A stretch of DNA of 8,636 bases. Origin: Gammaproteobacteria bacterium (GTDB lineage Bacteria > Pseudomonadota > Gammaproteobacteria > DSM-16500). Shown piece by piece: positions 1 to 5,922 of this stretch (positions are counted from its first letter, which is position 1; each line of letters begins with the position of its first letter). Below the pieces are notes generated by a model, which was not told where the DNA came from, did no database searches, and worked only from the letters and a program-made list of their open reading frames with translations. The stretch is from positions 1 to 8,636 of the forward strand of contig JAJONP010000089.1 in assembly GCA_021323555.1 (NCBI GenBank). Reading direction: 5' to 3'. The position numbers were made by a program, and so were the translations under genes.

Positions 1-124
1 AGGCACTCATAGCAGCAGCAACTCTGGATATGATAAAAATATACTTAGCATATTAATAGAAGAAATTATTTATTATATTAAAAAACATTCCCAAAAAAAA
101 CGAGCTAATAAGATCCAAAATGGA

Positions 125-2506
125 ATGAGCTTGCTGGGAGACAAAATTGAATGTGGTGTTGAAGGAGATTGTTTGTTCAGATCAGTCGCCTCTTTTATGC
201 CAGAAGGAATTAGCAGTTATGAAGTTTTGCGCAAACTTACAGCCGAAGTTATAAGCAATAATCAAGAATTATTTTCTGAAATAATCAATTCAAACAATCC
301 TGAAGTATTAACGCTCCGCACCGGTAGAACTAGAAGGGTAACAGATGTTCAAGACTATGTTGAATATATAGCCCAAGCTGGAACATGGGGCGGGTATATT
401 GAACTGTACCTCTTAGCTTCTATATTAAACCGGCCTATTGCTCTATTATCAGATCGATACCGCCCACAAATATTCAAACCCCATATTTCTCAAGAAGAAT
501 CTGGGGAGCCCATATTCCTGTATTATAATGGTGGGACACATTATCAAGCTCTTCTAGTACCAGAAGGTGAAAGTGCTCAAAACATTTTCCAAAAATTAGA
601 AAGTTTATCGGATATTAACAATTCTTATAAAGCTAGCTCCAAAAGGAAATCTGAAAATTTTTTAGAAAAGACACCTGCGAAAAGAAAAAAAGGAGAAAAA
701 GCAGAAATATCTGATTCAGATGATGATTGTTTTGATGCGGAAGGTGCCCAAGAAGAAGAAGAAGAAGAAGAAGAAGGAAAAAGAGAAGAGAGCAAATCCA
801 ACATACAAATCTCAACTAACGATGAGCATACAGCTCATAGTGATTTGTTAACCCGATTTTCGCAGCCCGCATCACGTAACAATAGACGAATTGATAGCCT
901 TGCAAGACTCCTTGAAGGAGACAGCATGTGTGTAGCTGTAGCTCTGGTAAACAATGAGATACTAGTGACTACTAATGAACTAAAAGAATACAAAAAGATA
1001 GAAGAAGCTTTTGTGGATAACGCTAGAGCAATGTTTATGGAAGACATTCTATCTCATTTCTTAAAAATTGCTGGTCTCGGTACTATAGATGAAGTAGACC
1101 ACATAAATTTGCTAGCTAAAATCTGTTCTAAAAAAATTAAATCTACACAACGAGATAGCGCCCCTGAAAATCAAATCAAGCTAGATAAAGATCTTTTAAG
1201 AATCATAATTGATGATTTATATAAAAGCCCTGACATCGAAGCGAAACATTGGGCTATGTTAGAGGCAACTGCTAATGACTTTTTTGAAAGAGGACTTTTA
1301 AGTGAAGCAGAAAGAGATTTATGGCTATTAAGAGATAATAGCGAGACAAGATACCGCTCTGGAAAAGAACTTACTGCTATTGGTCAAAAAATTTATCAAA
1401 TAAAAGCAGCCTACCGTTTTCTATGGCATACAATTAGAGATTTTAAGAAATGTACAGAATTTTTTACCAAAGAGTGGAGCACTGTTCGCGCTTGCAAAAT
1501 ATTAGCAGTAGGAGAAGATGATGAGCACGCTGAAGCACGAATGATTGGATTTTTATTAGAAACAGGGAAGTTAATTCCAACAGATAGTAGTACCTATATT
1601 GGGATTTCCAAATTATGTTGTGCTTGTTGTGCTAGCATTGTTTATGTTGTCAATGAAGCATTACATACAAGTGTGGGCCTACAACATAGCACACCACCCA
1701 CTGGGGACGAAACTCTTGTAAGCCAAGCAGATTTGAAAAAATCTGCTGAAGACAAAGCAAGAGAAGAAGGTGATGAATATGTCGCTGTGAACGTAAGGGG
1801 GCAGCATGGAATATTTCGTTCAAACTGGATAAGTAATTCAAGCTATTTAAAAGGATTTAAATATTTATCGCCAAGTGGTACTATAATAAGATGTATAAAT
1901 AGATTAGAAGGAGCAAACGAGGTTCGGTCAACAAACCGGAACCTATTAGTTGTAAAAAATGAAAATAAAGTAAAAGAATCTCAAAATAAAATTAAAAATA
2001 AACCAGCAGCAGGATATACAGACATACTCCTATACCAAACACCGACAGAATACTATCGTAGAATTAGCAAGCATTTTAAAAAAATGCAAACTGATCTAAC
2101 AGAAATAACAAAAAAGAGAACACGAGAAATAACGGAGAAAAGAAGGCAAAAAAGAGAAAATAATAAAATAACTCGGCAAGCACAATCGGAATCAAGTACC
2201 GACGCCCAGCTAGAAGTAATACAAGTAAAAACCATACATCCCCCTCTGAAGGAGGTAATGAGCTCTGAGGAGGATATGGGAATCTCTATGCGGGCAACGC
2301 CTAGTCCACCCACTACACCAGAAAAGAAAACCTCGATTCTGAATAAAGAGGTAGTAGAGGGTAAGAAGGCTGGAATGATGGATGCAGCGAAATCTTTTGC
2401 AGAATTATTTGGAAAGGATTATAATCCGTCTAGGGATGATGCCAGATCCGAACAAAGTGATAATGATGATAATTCGGACCAAAATGATGAAATACCCAGC
2501 CAGTAA
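125..2506 (+). CDS. Putative secreted effector: OTU-like cysteine protease fused to a nucleic-acid-deaminase-like domain
   Basis: Seen: residues 5-146 carry an OTU protease signature: GDCLF with candidate nucleophile C16 (D15 before it), WGG at 88-90, and FLYYNGGTHY with candidate catalytic H139. A basic linker (173-189) has KR, 11 residues, then KRKK, matching a bipartite nuclear localisation pattern. Eight Glu follow (210-217). Residues about 258-510 resemble the deaminase fold: an early strand pair (MCVAVALVNNEILVTTNE), HAE at 468-470, then GISKLCCACC at 493-502. H468, C499 and C502 would bind zinc and E470 would be the proton shuttle. The HAE...IGxSKxxCxxC pattern recalls the OTT_1508-like deaminases of Orientia and fungi. 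The tail is basic and helical (655-684), then Pro/Thr-rich and strongly acidic. Known: OTU domains cleave ubiquitin chains; the deaminase superfamily acts on bases in nucleic acids or nucleotides. Inference: host-directed effector. ATG125 has no clear ribosome binding site, and the frame is open to base 2, so the true start could lie upstream. Confidence 0.82.
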   Translation: MSLLGDKIECGVEGDCLFRSVASFMPEGISSYEVLRKLTAEVISNNQELFSEIINSNNPEVLTLRTGRTRRVTDVQDYVEYIAQAGTWGGYIELYLLASILNRPIALLSDRYRPQIFKPHISQEESGEPIFLYYNGGTHYQALLVPEGESAQNIFQKLESLSDINNSYKASSKRKSENFLEKTPAKRKKGEKAEISDSDDDCFDAEGAQEEEEEEEEGKREESKSNIQISTNDEHTAHSDLLTRFSQPASRNNRRIDSLARLLEGDSMCVAVALVNNEILVTTNELKEYKKIEEAFVDNARAMFMEDILSHFLKIAGLGTIDEVDHINLLAKICSKKIKSTQRDSAPENQIKLDKDLLRIIIDDLYKSPDIEAKHWAMLEATANDFFERGLLSEAERDLWLLRDNSETRYRSGKELTAIGQKIYQIKAAYRFLWHTIRDFKKCTEFFTKEWSTVRACKILAVGEDDEHAEARMIGFLLETGKLIPTDSSTYIGISKLCCACCASIVYVVNEALHTSVGLQHSTPPTGDETLVSQADLKKSAEDKAREEGDEYVAVNVRGQHGIFRSNWISNSSYLKGFKYLSPSGTIIRCINRLEGANEVRSTNRNLLVVKNENKVKESQNKIKNKPAAGYTDILLYQTPTEYYRRISKHFKKMQTDLTEITKKRTREITEKRRQKRENNKITRQAQSESSTDAQLEVIQVKTIHPPLKEVMSSEEDMGISMRATPSPPTTPEKKTSILNKEVVEGKKAGMMDAAKSFAELFGKDYNPSRDDARSEQSDNDDNSDQNDEIPSQ
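752..775 (+). repeat. (GAA)8 trinucleotide tract coding for poly-Glu
   Basis: Eight uninterrupted GAA codons encode Glu 210-217 between the basic NLS-like linker and the deaminase-like half of the effector. Slippage here would change linker length in steps of one residue without breaking the frame, so the tract could vary in length between strains but would not act as an on/off switch. Confidence 0.85.
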
Positions 2507-2519
2507 TCAATCAGCAAAA

Positions 2520-2541
2520 TTGCTAAGCGATTGCTAAGCGA
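2520..2541 (+). repeat. Tandem 11-bp repeat between the two genes
   Basis: TTGCTAAGCGA occurs twice, head to tail, in the 44-bp gap between the effector stop (2506) and the next start (2551). The second copy runs into GAGAAG, a weak Shine-Dalgarno-like stretch 5 bases before ATG2551. The preceding AGCAA/TTGCT forms a small inverted repeat. It may be an operator, a duplication by slippage, or meaningless; nothing in the sequence decides. Confidence 0.6.
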
Positions 2542-2550
2542 GAAGTAAAT

Positions 2551-3024
2551 ATGTTTTTTAGCGGCTCAAAAAAAGATCAAGACAGAGATTATGCTAATAA
2601 GGTCATCAATAAACTTTGTGAGTCTGTGATATCGGACGCGTGGTCAAAAGACGAACAACTACAAAGTGTACAGATGGTACTGTTTACGCTTCGAATTTTT
2701 TTATCTCGTTTTGAACAAGAGAAAGACAGACTAAAAAAGTTATCAAACCAGCTGACAACTCAAGCAGAAGTGATTAAATCAACCATTGATACAGGGTCAT
2801 CTAAGGAAATTCAAACTGCTCGCTACCAAACTCTTTTTGATTTTGCAACGGCAATAAATACACTTGTTCATGTTTTTCAAAACCAAGATAATGGACAGAA
2901 ACAATCTTTCATCGATGTTATTATACCAACTATCACTCGGTTGGAAGAAAAGGAATCTACCCTACTTCAAGAAAAAAGTAAGGAAATGAACGAAGAGTCT
3001 AGCCCAAATCCATCTAATTTATAA
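2551..3024 (+). CDS. Hypothetical small helical protein, possible partner of the OTU-deaminase protein
   Basis: I do not recognise the family. The 157-residue product looks almost wholly alpha-helical and charged. A long amphipathic, coiled-coil-like stretch lies at about residues 45-80 (LRIFLSRFEQEKDRLKKL...), another helical segment near 90-110, and a Lys/Glu-rich helix at 130-147. It ends in an acidic, Ser/Pro/Asn-rich tail. There is no signal peptide or membrane segment. It starts 44 bp after the upstream stop on the same strand with no convincing terminator between, so co-transcription is likely. GAGAAG ending 5 bases before the ATG is a weak ribosome binding site. The position suggests a role tied to the upstream protein: antidote or immunity factor, secretion chaperone, or second effector. 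The acidic C-terminus would also fit a Dot/Icm substrate. All functional statements are inference. Confidence 0.75.
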   Translation: MFFSGSKKDQDRDYANKVINKLCESVISDAWSKDEQLQSVQMVLFTLRIFLSRFEQEKDRLKKLSNQLTTQAEVIKSTIDTGSSKEIQTARYQTLFDFATAINTLVHVFQNQDNGQKQSFIDVIIPTITRLEEKESTLLQEKSKEMNEESSPNPSNL

Positions 3025-3179
3025 ATACCAGATTGAATAAAAAATACTCATCGAAACAAACCTGAAAGAAGCTCTTTTTATGTAAGTGCTATTTCCGTTC
3101 CTGGTATGGTTATAAAAACGGAGCAGCAAACCATGAAGAGTTGACAGGGAAAGATGGTAGAGAGTCGAGCTCATCCAGG
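3025..3179. other. Intergenic sequence, no gene seen
   Basis: This stretch separates the helical-protein gene from the palindromic element. It contains only short open frames without ribosome binding sites. AAAGA/TCTTT near 3064-3077 is a very weak hairpin followed by few Ts and is not a convincing terminator. TTGACA at 3140-3145 has no paired -10 box that I can support. Confidence 0.5.
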
Positions 3180-3447
3180 TGTTGGCGGCGGTGCGAAACT
3201 GCGGAAAAATGCCACAGCACTGTTGACAAGACAGCTTGTTTATGTAGGCAACAGCTAAAAATGCCATACAAACTCATAGTGGCGGTTTTTTGCAATCCAT
3301 TAGGGGGAGTCAAGGAGCTTCCTGCGTAAACGCAGGACTCCTCCTTGACTCCCCCTAATGGATTGTTCAAATTTAGCCACATGAGCTTGTTGGTCTGGGC
3401 AACCTTAAACTGCGGCATTTTTCTGCGGATTTTGACCGCCGCTAACA
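3180..3447. mobile_element. MITE-like non-autonomous element with imperfect terminal inverted repeats
   Basis: The left end TGTTGGCGGCGGT...AAAAATGCCACAG and the right end (reverse complement TGTTAGCGGCGGT...AAAAATGCCGCAG) are inverted copies over about 40 bp. Homology continues inward in patches to a perfect central hairpin, so the whole 268 bp is one imperfect palindrome. The ends begin with TG and finish with CA, and the GCGGCGGTCAAAA-type sequence is reminiscent of IS21-family termini; this family assignment is from memory and tentative. No transposase is encoded; the short open frames inside are by-products of the palindrome. I see no clean target duplication, although CAGG lies at the left edge and again one base beyond the right edge. 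Alternatives: two abutting insertion-sequence remnants in inverted orientation, or a genus-specific palindromic repeat. Confidence 0.55.
3293..3365. repeat. Perfect 25-bp inverted repeat with nested 7-bp stem
   Basis: Bases 3293-3317 are the exact reverse complement of 3341-3365. The 23-bp interior itself folds: TCCTGCG at 3320-3326 pairs with CGCAGGA at 3331-3337 around a TAAA loop. It forms the centre of the 268-bp palindromic element. A 25-bp perfect stem would make a very stable RNA hairpin and could terminate or block transcription from either side, but no U-tract follows. The perfection of the centre compared with the decayed outer arms suggests recent duplication or continuing correction. 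Confidence 0.9.
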
Positions 3448-3558
3448 GCAGGTAATGTAATAGGGAATTTTGCTCCGTACTTATCTGAAATAAGTATACA
3501 CATCGACTAGATGATGCTTACAAAAGTATGCTCATGTATTCTAAAGTATGTTAATGTT
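3448..3558. other. Non-coding stretch leading into the first att-like repeat
   Basis: No open frame of note. It contains two of the three 12-bp boxes annotated at 3527-3608 and a small AT-rich symmetry (TTATCTGAAATAA) near 3481. It most likely belongs to the flank of the recombination-site-like repeat. Confidence 0.4.
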
Positions 3559-3608
3559 GTTAGAAATGCGCGAATGTATCATATTGTTTTCCTATATATG
3601 CTTATGTT
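3527..3608 (+). repeat. Three iterated 12-bp boxes, consensus TATGYTHATGTW
   Basis: TATGCTCATGTA (3527), TATGTTAATGTT (3547) and TATGCTTATGTT (3597) are same-strand copies whose starts are 20 and 50 bp apart, near multiples of a helical turn. The third lies inside the 216-bp direct repeat and is also present, with one change, in the second copy (7870-7881). Iterated boxes in phase beside a tRNA-derived core would fit arm-type or accessory protein sites of a tyrosine-recombinase attachment site. That role is inference, and the boxes are short and AT-rich. Confidence 0.4.
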
Positions 3609-3774
3609 GCGATCTGTAGCCCAACCAATGAACAGCAAATTTAAAATTTTTCTAGAAATTTAATTGCTTACAGCTCTCAGCAATCCAAATTTGTAATCAG
3701 CCGGTCGTCCGTTCAAATCGGATCGCCAGCTCCAGCAAAATCAAAACCTTAGCACACAATTTTGCGTTTTTAGT
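3559..3774 (+). repeat. 216-bp direct repeat, copy A: tRNA-Thr-derived attachment-site-like sequence
   Basis: This block recurs at 7832-8047 in the same orientation, equal length and without indels. I count about 22 mismatches by eye (roughly 90% identity). All mismatches are outside a 52-bp invariant core (3683-3734) that contains a tRNA 3' half. The palindrome CAAATTTG (3686-3693) sits where tRNA homology begins, at the anticodon loop, a common crossover location for tyrosine integrases. Both arms beyond the core are shared by the two copies. That resembles internal junctions of tandem elements (attP-like) rather than the attL/attR pair of one element. No integrase is in the window. Confidence 0.75.
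3690..3734 (+). pseudogene. 3' half of tRNA-Thr(UGU), copy A
   Basis: Read as a tRNA, these 45 nt are positions 32-76: anticodon loop TTTGTAA (anticodon TGT), 3' anticodon strand TCAGC, variable loop CGGTC, T-stem GTCCG/CGGAT closing the loop TTCAAAT, acceptor 3' strand CGCCAGC, discriminator T and encoded CCA. The 5' half is absent: bases before it do not pair with the anticodon strand, and no GCTGGCG acceptor strand is found nearby. It is therefore a fragment and not a functional gene. A UGU anticodon reads Thr codons. Confidence 0.8.
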
Positions 3775-3784
3775 GATCACTTCG

Positions 3785-3814
3785 TTAGAAATATTTATTT
3801 CTAAATATTTCTAA
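3785..3814. repeat. AT-rich 12-bp inverted repeat
   Basis: TTAGAAATATTT (3785-3796) and AAATATTTCTAA (3803-3814) are perfect reverse complements around a 6-nt loop, just after the first att-like repeat. There is no GC in the stem apart from one pair per arm and no clear U-tract after it, so terminator activity is doubtful. The remaining bases to 3984 contain no gene that I can support. Confidence 0.6.
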
Positions 3815-3984
3815 GTTTCGCTTTTGTCCTGATTTTATAAGGAATTTTTTGAAAAATCGATCAGTCGGTCTAATTTGTTTAAAATTTAGAGGACTGTCGC
3901 ACTTTAGGGTAAAATGCACCATGTTGGTGGATATGTCTATCGATGTGAATTAACAACCACTTACTCAGCAAAGTTGGCCGGTAC

Positions 3985-3990
3985 AAGGAA
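3985..3990 (+). promoter_or_regulatory. Ribosome binding site fixing the start at 3997
   Basis: AAGGAA ends 6 bases before ATG3997. It is one of the clearest Shine-Dalgarno sequences in the window and supports both the reality of the following orphan gene and its start. Confidence 0.75.
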
Positions 3991-3996
3991 TACTAC

Positions 3997-4920
3997 ATGA
4001 AAACCCAAAATTTTGGGACTGCCCCCGAGTTTGGTTGGCGCTGGCCGTTCAAGGGAACGTCTTTGTGCCAACGGGGCTATGGTGCGTCGCTCGCGCTAAA
4101 AAATTACAAAGTAAACCGAGAAAATGGAAACGATACTGACTCTCCCCAAATCGCCTTCCCGACACACAACTTTGAAAACTTGGATGTAACAGATGAGGGT
4201 TGGGATACGCAATCTGGCAGGTGGCCAGATTCAAATAAGCGGTTCTGGTACAAACTCACCTTGAAAGATGGGTCAATCAATACCGATTTTTATTACCAGC
4301 AGAAGAGACGATACAAAGATAATAAGGGTAATCCCTGCCGGGCATTTCTCATCGGCCATCGCGATGGCACGCGAATCACTGGCTTTACCCAGCGACCCAA
4401 TTATGATGAAGGGTATCCGCGTATAGGTGGTTGTTACTACGAAGACTTCGTCTTTAACGGCGAACAGTGTCTTTCCATTCGTCAGTGGATGGAAAGTAAA
4501 GACTGTAATTACCTAAAACGCCTCTACCGTGAAAATCCTGCCTTATTTGAGACAAAAATGGCAGAATTGATATATGCCAACTCCAAACATCACGCTGTGT
4601 TGAAATATTTAACCTATTTGCTATATCAACCTCTAGCAAGTAACACCTTTCAACGTTTACATTTTGATCTGCAATTAATTATTTTTGAATATGTCGTAGC
4701 GGCTAAACTTGATGCAATCCAATTTCGAAACACAATTAATATCGCATCTGAAAAGTGGCTTGCGCCCTCTGCTAATAGTGGTATTAGCCAGCTTCACTTC
4801 CTTTCAACCTCTAAAACTGAACCACCTACCCAACTGCTAGCATGTCTACAAGACAATAGCACGACTAGCTCAACATCATCTTCATCGACAAGTCCCATAA
4901 CCTCCTTTAGCCGGATCTGA
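3997..4920 (+). CDS. Hypothetical protein, orphan cargo of the tRNA-flanked unit
   Basis: I do not recognise a family in this 307-residue product. The first half is rich in aromatic residues and Gly (FGWRWPF, RFWYKL, FYYQQKRRYKDNKG, GYPRIGGCYYEDF at about 140-152), suggesting a compact beta-rich domain. The second half is helical (KMAELIYANSKHHAVLKYL, then QLIIFEYVVAAKLDAI). It ends in a low-complexity Ser/Thr run over the last 25 residues. The segment HFDLQLIIFEYV faintly recalls the F-box pattern LPxExxxxIFxYL but is too short and unusual to claim. There is no signal peptide or membrane helix. The 5' half looks more GC-rich than neighbouring genes, hinting at separate ancestry. It lies alone between the first att-like repeat and an element end. 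A Ser/Thr-rich tail is common among Dot/Icm effectors, so secretion is possible but unproven. Confidence 0.75.
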   Translation: MKTQNFGTAPEFGWRWPFKGTSLCQRGYGASLALKNYKVNRENGNDTDSPQIAFPTHNFENLDVTDEGWDTQSGRWPDSNKRFWYKLTLKDGSINTDFYYQQKRRYKDNKGNPCRAFLIGHRDGTRITGFTQRPNYDEGYPRIGGCYYEDFVFNGEQCLSIRQWMESKDCNYLKRLYRENPALFETKMAELIYANSKHHAVLKYLTYLLYQPLASNTFQRLHFDLQLIIFEYVVAAKLDAIQFRNTINIASEKWLAPSANSGISQLHFLSTSKTEPPTQLLACLQDNSTTSSTSSSSTSPITSFSRI

Positions 4921-4946
4921 ACTGTCCTTAAAATAAACATTATCTT

Positions 4947-4988
4947 GAAACTGCGGCGCCTTTTCGCACTTTTATGTCACCGCTAACA
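4947..4988. mobile_element. Solitary element-end-like sequence related to the 3180-3447 termini
   Basis: The stretch GAAACTGCGGCGCC...TCGCACTTTT...TCACCGCTAACA matches the layout of the right end of the palindromic element (AAACTGCGGC...GACCGCCGCTAACA): same terminal CGCTAACA, same CTGCGG about 40 bp inward, and a similar T-rich middle. It begins 26 bp after the stop of the orphan gene. No matching left end lies close by; the nearest opposite-facing end is at 3180. It may be a remnant of a related insertion sequence, or the far end of a larger composite reaching back to 3180. Confidence 0.45.
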
Positions 4989-5024
4989 CTTCGTCCAATA
5001 AGATGATGACATTGTGGTACCAGC

Positions 5025-5057
5025 TCAATTTGTGCAAGCAGTACTTGCACAAATTGA
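5025..5057. terminator. Perfect 14-bp stem hairpin after the minus-strand operon
   Basis: TCAATTTGTGCAAG (5025-5038) and its exact reverse complement (5044-5057) enclose a 5-nt CAGTA loop. It lies 24 bp beyond the DUF3800-like stop and about 105 bp beyond the orphan gene's stop, between convergent genes, where a bidirectional terminator is expected. Neither side has a good U-tract, so a Rho-independent terminator is only one reading; a protein-binding or RNA-processing site is another. A second small inverted repeat (ATTTTCT/AGAAAAT, 5067-5082) abuts the stop codon. Confidence 0.5.
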
Positions 5058-5081
5058 CTATCATGATTTTCTACAGAAAAT

Positions 5082-5921
5082 TTACGCATATATTTTAGGT
5101 TCCGGGTAGAGAAATACTTCATTTGGTATTAGATTTGCACTAGTCCAATATTTGATTTCTTTCAGCTTTTCTCTGAAAAATAGAGAGTTACTTCCTTCAC
5201 TTAATGCTTGGCAGCACATATAGGCTGCCATGTCAGCGAGTTGCAGCATAATGCTTTCATGCGATTTTTTTATAATAGGATGAAGCTGAAATACAGAGTT
5301 TAAAGGTACTCCAATATCCGAAAAACCAGAGATCCAATAATGAGCTTGTCTTCTGTTCTTACCGATAAAATGTACTTTCGTTTTATCTTCCGAAACCACT
5401 ACTTGACATTTATTTATGGTCGGTATGCAGGGGTCTCTTGGTAGAGTGCTGAGACTTATATGGGCTAGCCGGCCAAGTAAACCCTTGGAATCAGGTGCAA
5501 GTTGAATTTTTTTTGGCGCTTTATTTTCTTCATCTGTTTCTTCAGCATTTAATTTATCAAAATGTATTTTTTGATCTTCTAAGTTACAATATGCATATCT
5601 CAGGAAAATTGGTGTTTCATTAATTATACGTACTATCCTTGTAATAATGGAGCGTACTTTTTCTGAAGAAAGGTAAGCAATACCGGCTTTTCTTCTTTCG
5701 TCACCGCTAAAGAGCATTTTGCAGTGTAATATTATATTATCAAGTATACCATAGAATGCTTTTATTGCATTAACTCTATTTTCAACTGAAGCAATAAGGC
5801 TTTCCTTTATTATTAGAAATGCATAGACTAGAGTGTTTTGGTGATGACTATCATCACCAAAAGCTAAATATTCTGCTGGGGCATTTCCAACGATAATAGT
5901 TTCAGTTTTTTCCTGTGCCAT
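5082..5921 (-). CDS. DUF3800-like protein
   Basis: Starting at the ATG at 5921, the product has 279 residues. Near the N-terminus FGDDS (21-25) starts a strand and is followed by a hydrophobic strand (LVYAFLII). Near the C-terminus LQLADMAAY (226-234) follows a conserved-looking SHES. An N-terminal Asp-Ser motif and a C-terminal LQLAD motif are the hallmark of DUF3800, a family common in phages and defence islands. Its conserved acidic residues suggest a metal-dependent, RNase H-like nuclease; the biochemical role is not settled. A charged loop (EETDEENKAPKK, about 127-138) seems to be an insertion. An in-frame ATG at 6083 gives a longer frame, but it overlaps the HTH gene almost to its middle. 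I chose 5921 because it lies one base after that gene's TAA, as in translationally coupled pairs. Confidence 0.7.
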   Translation of the reverse strand: MAQEKTETIIVGNAPAEYLAFGDDSHHQNTLVYAFLIIKESLIASVENRVNAIKAFYGILDNIILHCKMLFSGDERRKAGIAYLSSEKVRSIITRIVRIINETPIFLRYAYCNLEDQKIHFDKLNAEETDEENKAPKKIQLAPDSKGLLGRLAHISLSTLPRDPCIPTINKCQVVVSEDKTKVHFIGKNRRQAHYWISGFSDIGVPLNSVFQLHPIIKKSHESIMLQLADMAAYMCCQALSEGSNSLFFREKLKEIKYWTSANLIPNEVFLYPEPKIYA

Positions 5922-5922
5922 T

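Noticed and set aside
633..2313. Several minus-strand open frames of 60-86 codons within the OTU-deaminase gene
   Set aside because: They are antisense shadows of a long coding frame with clear domain motifs; the Leu-rich one at 633-815 simply reflects the Lys/Glu-rich linker read backwards.
3019..3418. Three short open frames (82, 102 and 62 codons) on both strands
   Set aside because: They lie in or across the palindromic element, share its inverted sequence, and have no ribosome binding site or recognisable product.
3610..3734. Complete tRNA gene in copy A, or a tRNA with an intron (D-arm-like GTAGC.CAAC at about 3616-3625; same idea in copy B at 7889-7898)
   Set aside because: The bases before it do not pair with the acceptor 3' strand, the anticodon 5' strand is missing, and about 60 bases separate it from the anticodon loop. 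Only the 3' half is supportable.
4650..4730. F-box-like motif in the orphan protein (HFDLQLIIFEYV), and LPQEIV near the ankyrin protein's C-terminus
   Set aside because: Both match only a few F-box positions and the second lacks room for the domain; they are too weak to annotate.
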